From Molanna angustata (lineage: Eukaryota; Arthropoda; Insecta; Trichoptera; Molannidae), in NCBI GenBank assembly GCA_963576475.1, contig OY754967.1, positions 20,748,414-20,812,413 on the forward strand: a DNA stretch of 64,000 nt. Direction: 5' to 3'. The position numbers and the translations under genes were made by a program. Shown here one piece after another: positions 38,401 to 50,100 of this stretch. The notes under the pieces are model-generated. The model saw only the letters and a list, made by a program, of their open reading frames with translations. It did no database searches and was not told the origin of the DNA. The stretch's first letter is position 1. Each line of letters starts with the position of its first letter.

Positions 38401-38493
38401 TTAAAAAAAAATTCAGAACATGAGAAAAAGATAAAAACGGAAGATTTCCGGCTGAGAGATATAGGTAACATCGATAAACCCAAAGAAGCATAA
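32469..38493 (+). CDS. two-exon gene for a 180-residue secreted, charged protein
   Basis: Exon 1 is 32469-32523 (donor G|GTAATA) and exon 2 is 38006-38493 (acceptor TTTTGCAG|TT), joined in phase 1; the stop is TAA at 38491. The first exon encodes the signal peptide MSRVLIIFVVALAFFSCN, with cleavage probably near V19-A20. The mature protein starts YPARQRQLLPHVPGYIPVYI and continues DTPLEDINLDLAEAFHS. A Ser/Arg stretch follows (SGRSAGRSPERSSGRS, residues 63-78), then a Lys/Glu/Asn-rich tail with KPKEA twice. The mature part has no cysteine, no membrane segment and no enzyme motif. Poly(A) signals AATAAA lie at 38598 and 38759. The 5.5-kb intron carries RTE fragments, a SINE-A and the inverted 1-kb repeat. 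Promoter and exon layout match the 12307 gene, though the proteins do not align by eye. The family is unknown to me. Confidence 0.8.
32524..34460. other. intron of the 32469 gene, featureless part
   Basis: AT-rich, no gene or recognised repeat. The short open frames on both strands are composition artefacts. Confidence 0.4.
34462..34680 (-). mobile_element. RTE-type LINE 3' end, second lineage
   Basis: The minus strand reads KRKMGRLRLRWEDDIRRDAE, then NWRTAAEDRRGWRRLLKEAM and ARFGL followed by a stop and a GAAGAAGAAGAA-type tail. This is the RTE C-terminal pattern but clearly different from the 51-1850 family. Confidence 0.75.
35040..35235 (-). mobile_element. RTE-type LINE 3' end, third lineage
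   Basis: The minus strand reads GRRGVGRRQMSWLRNIRNNA with a later frame shift toward AQDREAFSRVIANVRR-like sequence. This resembles another RTE C-terminal type. It is degraded and truncated at both ends. Confidence 0.65.
35511..35815 (+). mobile_element. 5'-truncated RTE LINE copy, plus
   Basis: Matches the last 300 bp of the 51-1850 family: CTAAGGTGGTTTGGCCACAT, GTATGAGACGATGCATG, CTCTCTGCCTACCCC and a GGCGTGATGG end. Frame shifts are present. Minus-strand open frames here are shadows. Confidence 0.8.
36680..36880 (-). mobile_element. SINE-A, minus copy, best preserved
   Basis: In reverse it reads GGCCTTCGTGGCTCAGTTGG, GGTATCTGACTGCTGATCC, GGTTCGATTCCCGGTGGAG, AGTCTGGATCTGTGAGACGA and AACTTGTTATTGGGTGTG. 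It is the most complete of the six copies. Confidence 0.88.
36893..37845 (-). repeat. 1-kb repeat R, inverted copy
   Basis: Reverse-complement match to 16905-17990 along nearly its whole length, including the internal RTE tail (about 37485-37590), but without the 144-bp duplication. It carries an extra GCACGACGTACGG-type stretch near 37020. It sits in the intron of the 32469 gene. Confidence 0.8.
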
Positions 38494-38969
38494 TTAGAAT
38501 TAGACTTAATAATAATTACGTGAACAATATGTTAACGCGTTTTATTTATTTATAGAAAGAAAAAAATACAATTTACAGTGAGATTTTTAGTAATTATAAT
38601 AAATAATTATCATAATATTGTAATTTTTGTATCGAATTGCAAGTGTGATATATACGATTAACGACGACATAAATATATTATGAAATATCGAGAATCGCAC
38701 TTAATAATTTATAAGATCGTGTTTTATTAAAATATTAAATATAAATTATATTGACGGCAATAAAAAGATAAAATGAGGTCGTTGTTTATTTTCTTCCTAT
38801 TAATTATTGATTTATCTCAGTGTGCGTCGTCGTAGAGAAAAATGTTAATATGATGAATAGAGTGATTGGTATTTCTATTTAGATAACGATTTCTGGACCA
38901 GATAGATATCTCAGTCATAATATTGTTGAAGTGTGCGGATAAACAAACTGAAGCATTTACAATAAATAT

Positions 38970-39300
38970 AAATCATTCATTCAGATATAACCATGAGCTG
39001 GAGAAACTTTACAGTGATCCTAACATAGTAAAATATATTAAAATACATCGACTTCAATGGTTAGGGCACGTTCAGCGAATGGAGGAAGGCCGAACCCCAA
39101 AGAAGATTCTCGACACACGACCGGAGGGGAGACGAGGTGTGGGGAGACCCAAGCTGAGGTGGATGGACGGCATACAGGAGGATCTAAAGAGGATTGTCGT
39201 TGCAAACTGGAGAGTGCAGGCGATGGACCGGTTTAAATGGCGAAAGAATCTGGAGGAGGCCAAGGCTCACAGTGGGCTATAGCGCCAATGATGATGATGA
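38970..39300 (+). mobile_element. RTE-type LINE 3' end, fourth lineage, open frame
   Basis: The frame ending at 39282 reads LQWLGHVQRMEEGRTPKKIL, then RRGVGRPKLRWMDGIQEDLK and FKWRKNLEEAKAHSGL before the stop, and an ATGATGATGACG tail follows. This is the C-terminal 100 residues of an RTE-like polymerase with an uninterrupted frame, so the insertion is fairly recent. No reverse transcriptase core remains. Confidence 0.8.
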
Positions 39301-39539
39301 CGATAAATCATTCATCCATTCATTCCTATCTTCACAGCATATCTAACAATATGTCCTATTCTGAAATGTCCCAGTACCTACACAATACTTCCTTTTTCAC
39401 TGCATCTTTCTCCATACAAGCAATCCGACTTTTTTTTTTTTTTATTAAGTTTACAATAACATATACAAAATATAAAACAAACAAACTATATATAAAAGAT
39501 TCACAGTAAGACAAAACATATTTACCCTTTACTAGAGTG
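39301..39539. other. AT-rich spacer
   Basis: Contains a 14-T run near 39430. No gene is seen. Confidence 0.4.
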
Positions 39540-39890
39540 CAAGCACTCGAGTGTAAAGGACTTCCATCGCAACTTCAAGTTTCATCAACACATCCCGCCT
39601 TAAAAAGATATCTGAAGCATCATTTCTTTACACATAACACTTAAATTTGTCTCCTTATCATATCCTTGTCCCCTCCTCCCCCCTCTTTCTTTTTATTGTT
39701 GTTTTGATTATTATGTTAATATAGTATTATTCAGATAAATTGATGCAACATGTCATATACACAATTTACCTCACCAAATGGATATGGTTGGTTGAAAGAT
39801 ATTACCACATGGCAATAAGCCTGCTACTGTGCATTTACTATGTAATGTGTGCAATATGGTTTAAATAAATATATCAACTACCAACAATAT
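39540..39890 (+). mobile_element. CR1/Jockey-like LINE 3' end with UTR
   Basis: LPSQLQVSSTHPALKRYLKH then HFFTH and a stop (from 39561) is the usual ending of CR1/Jockey-type polymerases. The 3' UTR continues through GGTTGGTTGAAAGATATTAC, CATGGCAATAAGCCTGCTAC and TGTGCAATATGG. This UTR block recurs as tails across the window and in SINE-D, suggesting this LINE supplies their retrotransposition tail. Confidence 0.6.
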
Positions 39891-40468
39891 TGGTTATTGA
39901 GTTGTCTCTGCATATACTGCAAAGGACACAATGTTGTATGGCAAAGGACATGAATTAAGAACCAAAAAATATTTTACAGGCATCTTAATATCATATACAG
40001 CAAGGAAACATATAAATCAATCACAAAGGTAAAAAAAAAAACAAACAATTTTTATTTCATGTTGATTTATCAGGTACCTACATGATTTTGACACTTATGT
40101 AACATAACATAAAGTTACATAAAAGTCAGTCATAAACAATGACAATGCAATTTTTTATTTTTACACTGCATTATTTTAGTTTATGTCTATATCATTCTGG
40201 ACATGATGATTTGATATGATCTTACTTCAACAATATTTTAGGACTACAAGTATGTTGTCACAGTGTATATTATAGAAAATATCTTTTTTTTAATATCGTT
40301 TAATTCAAAATTGAATGAGTATTTTTGTGGAATATTGAACAACAAATAGATAAATGTTACTTACATACTATCTATCATTCAAATGAATTATTTTTGGGTC
40401 ATCAATAGTTCCCACCGTCCACTAAAGTAAAATTTGTTGATTAAATATAGCAAAAATCACTTAAATCT

Positions 40469-43400
40469 TCAAATGGTTTCATCACTTTTTTGTAGCATCT
40501 TATAAAACTCGCTGTTCTTGTTTTGTAACAATATCTTAGGATCATCAAACTCCAATATTTCTCCTGATTTCATTACTATCACCTGAATATGAAATATTTT
40601 ATTTTATTGGTTGATAGAGAGTTATACAGTCTACACAATTTATAAAACAGACAATATACATTGCTTTATTAGTGGGCCAGTGAAAACTCCATGCATTATT
40701 CAATAAGATAATTAATATTGATTATAAAAAATTACAAATAATCTATAATTAATTTACTAGTACATAAAAAAAAAACAAAATAAGACAGCTGATTAAATCA
40801 AAGTACTAGGAAAGATAGGAGGACACAGCTGTCCTAAATGCACTGGGAGAGCTCGCAGAGATGTCAAGTGTATTCAAGAAAGCATTGTACACTGTGCAAG
40901 CACGGTACACGAAAGCATTCTGAGTGTAGTTGTTATTACAATTAGGGATATAAAAAGTGCTAGGATATCTGGTTATTCTGCTCGGAGAGTGAAAGTAAAT
41001 TTTTTTCAACAAATCTGGGGAATCCACAAAATTGTTGACCAACTTAATATCAATTAGGGTCCTGCAGTTCGCCAGAGTTACTAAATTATGGCAATCGATT
41101 GATTCAGCATAATTACTAAAGTTGAGACCAAGGAGAAAATCAATATGAGAAGCAAACTTTCGCTGGATTCTTTCGATATACGTTGTATATGAGGATTCCA
41201 AACCACAGATCTAAACTCTAAATGACTCCTCACAAGAGAGTTGTAAAGGACCTTGAGGGTAACAATTGAATTTACATGAGATTTGAACAAGAGCTTGTTT
41301 CCAGAATAACTCCAAGGTCCCTGACCTCAGTACATCGCTTAATAGCATTTGTATTTAGATTTTAATTATAAGAAATCTGACTGAGACTGCGACAAAAGGT
41401 AATGATATTACATTTTGATATGTTTAATGAAAGTCTGTTTAATGTACAGTACCTATGTAGATAATCTATTTAGATCCTCTTGCAAACCAAGACAATCATC
41501 CAAGTTTTTAGTTTTTTGAATACCTTCATGTCATCAGCAAACAGAAGAAAGAGGGAGTTCCGAAAGCATTGCTCTGTCATTAATGTACAATAAAAATAAA
41601 AGAGGCCCCAAGTGAGATCCCTGAGGAACGCCAGAACTGCAAGGCCGAAAGTCCGAAATAAAACCACCTAGGGTCACTGCCTGATGTCTATTGGTCAAAT
41701 AGGACTTAATCCATCGTAACAAGTCTCCATGAATTCCATAATATTCTACTTATAGAGTAAGATTTTATGGTTTATTCTGTCAAAAGCCTTGGAGTAGTCA
41801 GTGTAAATAGGAATGAGTGCTCATTGTATTCAAAACAAAATCGGTGAAGTTCAAAAGATTTTACTCAACAGACCTTCCCCTCATAAAACCGTCTTGATTA
41901 GGAAGTATGAAATTATTTATAACTGGAGCAAGCTGATTTACAATTAACATCTCCATTATCTTACTAAAAGTTGACAACTTAGATATTGGACGATAGTTTG
42001 TGATATTGTGTTTATCACTAGCTTTGTGAATTGGAGTAATAAAGGATTTTTTCCAAATATCTGGGATAATACCATCACGAAACGAGAATCCGTATAAAAG
42101 TGTAAGTAGTTCAGTCAGTACATTTGCACAGTTAATTATAAAGATAAGTGGAACACCACCATGACCTGCCCCAAAATTGAGATCTTATTCCTGGGGATAT
42201 TTAGGGACCAAAGATGATGATATAGTAATTGCTCATTAAGGGAATCCTGAGAATACACAATCCAATCCAGAGAGGTGGTAAGACAGTATTTTCTTCATCT
42301 TCCACAAACACCGAATGAAAATAACAACTAAAGAATTCAACAATAGATTCTTTAGTATTAGTATTATTAGAATTTGTAGTACATAGTATTTGGAATATTT
42401 GTATCTCTTGGATTTAACATATGTCCAGAACTTTTTCAGGTCTCGTTTAATAAGTTCTTCTGTCTTAAAAATGAAACTTTTATATGTTTCTCAAGTTACA
42501 TTTTTCTGACGAGCTCTCAATAGATATGGGTCGGTGGCAGAGCGGTTAGCGCGCTGGGCTAGCAATCCAGTGGTCGCGTGTTCGAATCCTGCCTCGACCG
42601 ATTTCGTTCACCTAAGCACAAGCATTTATTTGCTTATTTTAGGGAACGTAGGAAGATGTATATGTACTTGTTTAACAAGGACATATTCATTTTTTATATT
42701 TAAAAAAAAAATATATAAATATTTGAATTAAATACAAAAAATGCGAGATTATGAGTCACCATTATTCCATAGTAGTAGAGAGTAAATAAGATAGAGGATA
42801 ATTAGAGAATCACTATGATTATCATTCAAGAAATTTTGTATAATACAAAAAGAAACTAAATTATTTGTGTGATTCTGGAAGCACAATTTTTATAACAAGT
42901 TAAAATACTTAAAATACTTATTAATACCTACTGCCAACTGTTTATACATAAAATATGTAAATAGCATTTGTGCACTTACCTTATCAGAGTCCATTATTGT
43001 TTTCATTCTATGAGCTATTGTTATAACAGTACAATAAGTAAACTTTTCTCTTATAACAGTTTGAATCACAGCGTCAGTGCTAAAATATTATTAATATTAA
43101 AATTTATTTTACTGAAATATAAACAGGATATTTATTTACCTTCATAGGAGGTGATAACAGTATATAGTATACATATACAAGACAAAAAATATATGCAGAC
43201 AATAGAAGATCCGAATATTTTATTTACCTAAAAATAAATATAAAAGCATTTGAAATAGCTAATTTGAATCAAATATTCATGTCCAATTGAAAAAGCCATT
43301 ATATGATAGCATAAAGTAAAAAAATATTTAAAATAATAAACTAAATATAATAACTTACTCGTTATCAACACAAGCAGTAGCTTCATCTAAAACAATTATT

Positions 43401-44117
43401 TTATTACTATGTATAAGAGCTCGTGCCAAACAGATTAGTTGTCTTTGACCCACACTGAAGTTATTACCATTCTCTAGAATAGTGCAGCACAGAGAATTAG
43501 GCAATTCTGATATTAGTGATTTCAAATTAACCTGAAGCAAACATTTTTTAAACATTATTTGTTTTTGGTGATGACTTATTCCTGCATTAATAGCATTTTC
43601 TAACTGAAACATACTATATCAAATTGAAATATACAATACAGTCATTAATGAAAATACTATTATTTATGCCAAATAAATGCAAAACTGTACCTGTTCTAAA
43701 GCTTTCCATAAAACATCATCATTGAAACTGTTAAATGGGTCCAAGTTAGTTCTTAGTTTTCCAGAAAACAAAACAGGTTCTTGAGGTATGATGGAAATTT
43801 TACTCCTTAACAAATGCAGACCAACTTTTGTTATATCGACTCCATCTATTTCAATCAATCCATCGAAATTGACCAATCTAAAGAGAGAATTTATTATAGA
43901 TGTTTTTCCGGCACCAGTTCGTCCAACAATACCGAACCTATTTTTAGATTCGATCGAAAAAGTGATTCCTTTAAGGGATGGCTGATCACCTTGTAGATAA
44001 GTCAGAGAGACATTTTCAAATTTAATTTGACCATTTGCAGGCCAACTTTTCTCCAATTTCTTATCTAATGAAGTTTCCAATGAAGATTCGGATTCAATCT
44101 TAGTATATTCATTTATT
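40469..44117 (-). CDS. ABCC transporter: second nucleotide-binding domain (exons 19-22)
   Basis: Residues 1066-1336. It has an A-loop Tyr1106, Walker [10 protein letters not shown] (1131-1139), Q-loop [11 protein letters not shown], signature FSVGQ (1233-1237), Walker B IIVLDE with catalytic Glu1258, and H-loop His1289 in TIAHRM. The C-terminus ends [10 protein letters not shown] without an obvious PDZ-binding motif. An open stretch upstream of exon 20 (to 43612) is intron: the exon 19 donor (CAG|GTACAG) joins in phase 0 to the acceptor at 43532. Confidence 0.92.
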
Positions 44118-47100
44118 CTGAAAGAGTAAATTTATAAATTAGGTATACACCACAAAAAATACTAGACCTCTGAGCATTGTTTAGTATTAAAGTATAAACT
44201 CACCTCTCAACACAAATCATTTTATTCTCCAATTCAGTGACTTGTCTAATACCCCATTGTAACATAGTTGTAAGACCAATGACTTGAGTAACAGCTAAAC
44301 CAATATTGCTACCAATTATTTCTGAAATCATATTTCATCCAACAATTTAGGTATAATTCATAATCAAGACAGCTACATTCAACAACCTTATAAAAGTGGT
44401 GAAATATTGCCCGAAGACAAGTCCTAAATAAAACTTTCAAAAGATACCTAAAATTTAATTTACTGCTGATTAATATCCCTAAACCAGGACATTAATATAA
44501 TAAATGTTTTGTTTTGAGACCCAGAAAACTTGTAAGTATATTGAATAAAAATTTAAACTCTAGACATTATGTTGGACATTTAGTTAAGAAAAATATATGA
44601 AAATATTAAACCCAAAACAATGCATTTGCTTCATTATAAAGCAAAATATTTATGAATAAAAACTAAATGTAAAACTACCTTTATCTTGATATATATCTAA
44701 ATGAAATACATAATAATATAATTATTACCTTCTGGTTTCAAAAAACTTACACCAATGATGATACCCATGAAAATAACACAAGCCAAGTCCATAACATAAG
44801 CAAAAGCACGAGATGTGCCCATGAACATATGGGAAGCTGATGTATACAGATCCTGAAGAGAATCAAATTTGTTTATAACAAGATCTTCAGCACTCAGAGC
44901 ACGTATTGTCACTAGACCCTGCATTGTTGAACTCAAATGTGAAAAAACTGGACTTCTAGCTGTCAAAGATAAATTAAAGATTATAATTAACAACAGTAGA
45001 CATAAGTAGATAACCATATAAGGGTAAAAAATAATAAGGACCCACCATTTTAATAATCTGAATTATTTGTAAGGAATTAAGCGTGAATTCGAAACCTTCC
45101 TTAAAAGATTAGTATTTTTAAAGACTTACCAATTCCTTCTATACGTTTGATGCCCCTGGAGGGACCAATATAACATTTACGAATGAATAATATCAATACA
45201 CCAAAAACTATAATTGGTATTACAAGTAGAGCTTCGATGACAGAAATGATCAACATAATACCGGTGATTTGAAGTGATATCTAAAATGAAAAGAAATTTA
45301 TTAAAATTATTATACAAATATTTACTACAACGAATCGATGGAGTCGAGAGGGAGCTCCAGATAGCCAGTGTGCAGAATTGGAGAGAAAAGACTATGGAGA
45401 GGGTGCAATGGAAATAATTCATTTAGGAGGCCAAGGCCCATCCTAGGCTGTGCAGCCACTGATGATGATGATGATAGTATAAATACCGTTTTGGCATGTG
45501 AATTTTGCCCTAAACCACTATATTTTGTTCTAAGGTAGAGGCGTTCACTTTGTGAAAATTCATTTTAAATATATTTTAAAATAAATTAATAAACTTTGTT
45601 TGTTTCCACTAGTTATATTTTTTAAAACACAACATGTTTCGATAACCTCCGTTATCTTCCTCAGGTGAGAGGTGAGTTAATACTGTATTAACTCACCTCT
45701 CACCTGAGGAAGATAACGGAGGTTATCGAAACATGTGTTTTAAAAAATATAACTAGTGGAAACAAACTATATTTTGAGTCACTATGCGACATGTTTCGGC
45801 AGTGCTGTCCTGCCATCGACCTAAAATGAGCAATATCGAAAATACACTCCCAATCAATATCAAAGCAGCATTCTACACAAACAACAACATAAGCAGATCA
45901 TTACTAAATTCAAAAACAAAGAAAAATTCTGAAGTCAAAAGCGGTGTTTACCGAATAACATGTGGGGACTGTAATGAACATTATATTGGACAAACCTCAC
46001 GCAACTTAAAGATAAGAATGAACGAATACCGGAGATGCCTAAATAATAATAATTTCTCAGAATTTGCTAACCACATAATCGAGACTAACCACGCATTCAA
46101 CAACCCCACACTAAAATTACTACACGAAACACCATATAAAGGCTACCGACTAAACAATTACGAAACACTTGAAATACACAAACATATAAACACCAGCATT
46201 AAACTTATAAACAATAACACTTTCCTCAATACATCACCACTCTTGACAGCCTTCCCCATAAAAAACAAGAATACTATACAGAATCAAATCCGACCCTGCA
46301 CCACCCCCGCCCCCCTCGACACCAATCCGTCCACCACCAATCCCCTCTACTCACCTCCCCACACATCCGACACATCCAAAAACTAAACATCAACACTCAG
46401 TCTCAACTAGCCGGTCGATGGCAGGACAGCACTGCCGAAGCATGTCGCATAGTGACTCAAAATATAGTGGTTTAGGGCAAAATTCACATGCCAAAACGGT
46501 TAATATGAACAACCACAAAATATCCGCCGAGTATTTAAACTATAGTATAAATAGTTTAGAAAGTATAGATAAATAGTATAAATAGTTTCAAATTATCTCT
46601 CACCATTAAAAAAATTTCATTAAGCTAATAAACTCACGTTCATAAACAAATAAATTATAAAATAATGATTATTTTTAATAAATAATAAAGTTATTTACTT
46701 GCAACACTTCAAGAATCAATAAAGGAAGTAAATCGTCAACTGTTCCAATATCCTGACTAAAACGATTCAATATACGTCCTACTGGATTCACATGAAAAAA
46801 ATCCATCGTTGACCTCGAAATAGAGTGAAACATTTTCTCATGGAAATCGAACGAAGCATTCATGGCCATCCGGTAAAATAATAAGGATCTACCCAATGTT
46901 ATAACTATGAGAAATGTTGCTAAACCTGAAATCACCAATTTTATTTTTATTCAGATAGTAAATTTTTATTTATTGCTTTTATCCGTTTCTTAACAAGTGG
47001 GGGAGTTCCCTGTAAGTGAAAGCTCTGAGGTATGAATTTTATTAACATATAACATGACAACATCACAAAAAAGGATGATAAAGTCATGTGATATTTTAAA

Positions 47101-50100
47101 ATTATTACTACTACGTCAATAACTGCAAAAACTGTGTTGTAACGGTATTATTAAATGTTTAAGAATACTGTCGATAGATGACTCTGCTATGCATATTTTG
47201 AAGTTTTTTCCCAAAGTGACTTTTATAGACCGTGACGTTGAGAAACATACACAAGCCTTCAATGAAAAGTAACTATGGACGTTGAAGAACGTCCATAATC
47301 CTTCACTTGTTAATATTTTTTTCTCCTCATAGTTTTTACACAATTAGAATTAAAAAATAAAGTAAAAATAAGCTTTTTACCAGTAAAAATGAACATATAT
47401 GTGGTGTGATTGGATGGGTTTTCAATATTTACATTGGATTCATTCCCTTCTAACCATGAACTGTTTGTGGAATAACTATTATTTGTAAAATTAAATAGTC
47501 CACCTGATTGAAAACTATTTATCTTTTCAAAATTTGTTTTTTCTTCAACACTCGCCCTAAAAATACATGGTTTATAAATTTTATTAAAAATATTATTTAA
47601 TGTGTTTTTTATTTCTATTCAAAATAATCAAATGAAAACAGGCAGGATTAATAAATTAAAAATTGAATTAGAAATGGGTTATAGATATGTGACTTCTATG
47701 CTCACAATAAAAGAAAAGTGACATACATTATTTATGCAATATAGATGATGCTCAATAAATGGTGTTTGCATTTCTTTGTTGTTTTGTAAAAGGTGGCAGA
47801 GCGGTTAGCGCGCTGAGTTTGTAAGCCAGTGGTCGCGAGTTCGAATCCTGCCATGACCAATTTCGTTCACACAACACAAGTATTTATGTATGGGGATGTA
47901 TACATTCCCTAAATTAAGACATTAAGATTTTTTTAAAACAATTTCCAAACTACATATCACCATCACGGCATATCACAACATGGGTAACCAGCGACAGGTG
48001 TGCATGTATGCATTACCTTTTAAAAAGAAGCACAAGACATACGTGTATCTCAATTATTAGTAATGTCTCAGTATTTCTCATAATACTATTTTTTTCTAAT
48101 TCAAATAAACCACTTACCAATACTTAGTCCAATAATCAAAACCAGACGCTAAAAATTGGGTAAATATAATCAATGTGAATAAAAACAGTAACAATATTTT
48201 AGAGCCACAAGAATCAATGTATGCTTTATATACATTCCATTTTACTTTTCCAACAGCCATACTTTCTATTTGTGCATTCTTTGTGGATTGAATTTGTTTA
48301 TCAGCAATCTGTAACATACATAGATTGATATGCATTAACAATAATAGACATTGAAGAAGATAATCTTGTTTCAAACGTTAGCTTAAAATTTACATTGAAA
48401 TTTATTAAACTAAATCTCTCGCCCATGTACATTATTACTCTAAAATTAATCATTGTTATTTTTATAAGTAAGTACCTTTTTATTTTCAGGGATGTTATTA
48501 TCAAATTGTTCATCTTCATCAATACTATTCACAGAACACAACTTGTAAAAATCTTTATTCATAGGATGATCAGATTTCATTTCATTTGTTATAATTCGAC
48601 CATCTTTTATAGTAATGACCTGAAAAAATTCACTAATTATATTTTGTTGCCGAGACTGATAGTTTTGTAAATTTTTGTTGCTGAGACTGATTGTGAAATT
48701 GACTAAATTTGTGATTTTTTTGTTGCTGAGACTGATTGTGAAATTGATTGAATTTGTGATGTTTTGTTGCTGAGACTGATAGTTAAATTGACTAAATTTG
48801 TGATTTTTTGTTGCTGAGACTGATTGTGAAATTGATTGAATTTATGATGTTTTGTTGCTGAGACTGATAGTTAAATTAACTACATTTGTGATTTTTTGTT
48901 GTTGACACTGATTGTGAAATTGATTGAATTTGTGATGTTTTGCTGCTGAGACCGATAGTTAAATGGACTAAATTTGTGATTTTTTTGTTGCTGAGACTGA
49001 TTGTGAAATTGATTGAATTTGTGATGTTTTGTTGCTGAGACTGATAGTTAAATTGACTAAATTTGTGATTTTTCGTTGCTGAGACTGATGGTGAAATTGA
49101 CTAAATTTGTGATTTTTTTGTATTCTATTTTAGTGTTTTTAAATAATAAGAATGGAGCTGCGCAGATCTTCAATATACAGAACAACGAATATACATATAT
49201 ATTCATCTTTTGTATAAATTATGTGTTTTAAAATTATTAATCATGCATACTGAATTCAAATACAAAGAAAAGAAACTCAAAGCAATATTTATAAATAAAT
49301 TGATACATGTCTATCCACTTACATGACTAAACTCATTTAGATACTGTAATTGATGAGAGATAAGTAGGACTGTTTTATGGCGCAATAGACCCATAATACA
49401 TTCATCTATCAGATGTTTTGCTACCTTTGTGTCCACAGCTGACAGGGGGTCATCTAATAAATAAATATCTGCATCACGATAAACTGAACGTGCCAAGTTA
49501 ATACGCCCTCTTTGTCCTAAAAATTGAAAAAATATTGAATCATAGCAGTATATTGTTTGACCCTGCCTCATCATCCTAGGCCTTATTCCTAGTAGAAAAA
49601 AAATTGGAAAAATTTATTTTTGTACAATTGCTTCTCTTGGTTGGTAGCATTGATTAGTTGCTATTTGGCAATAAACTTGCCACTCGAACAGATTGTGTGG
49701 ATGTTTTTATAAATAATAAAATCATTACGAATGTAAATCACAAGGGTTTGATGGAATCCAGTGTGTTGATATCAAAGAAATTAAGGATGAGCAATATTTA
49801 AAAACTGTCAACTGTTATTTGTATACTTAGTAACTTGTGTATTGATAAACGATGCTATCCTGATGTATTAAAGATTGCAATAATTCGATAAATCTATAAA
49901 AACAGTGCATACAATACAGTAATCATCATCCAATCTCTATCCTCTCGTTAATAGACAAAATATTATAACTAGTTGCATGTAACACATGAGATCCAACTGT
50001 CGATAGCGATAGTATGTATAGTTGAAGAATATGTACCAAACTATAAACCCATAGATACAAATTATTGAATATTTTCAGATATTTTGTTTTCTATACAACA

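Larger units (their letters stand above)
45485..46500 (+). mobile_element. Penelope-like element with inverted ends
   Basis: The element is bounded by inverted repeats. A perfect 43-bp pair lies at 45485-45527 and 46458-46500, and a 54-bp pair with one mismatch at 45768-45821 and 46413-46466. On the right these adjoin; on the left a 240-bp insertion separates them. Between them is an ORF with a GIY-YIG nuclease domain. Penelope-like elements carry this nuclease and repeated, often inverted, terminal units (pLTRs). The reverse transcriptase is missing, so this is a 5'-truncated copy. Confidence 0.75.

Noticed and set aside
42534..42605. possible functional tRNA-Ala gene (anticodon AGC)
   Set aside because: The same head with the same non-tRNA 3' body and A-rich tail occurs at 47793 and 58327, so it is a SINE. 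The acceptor stem also has a mismatch.
43532..43612. N-terminal extension of the frame containing exon 20
   Set aside because: A good acceptor at 43532-43533 and phase agreement with exon 19 show that this stretch is intron.
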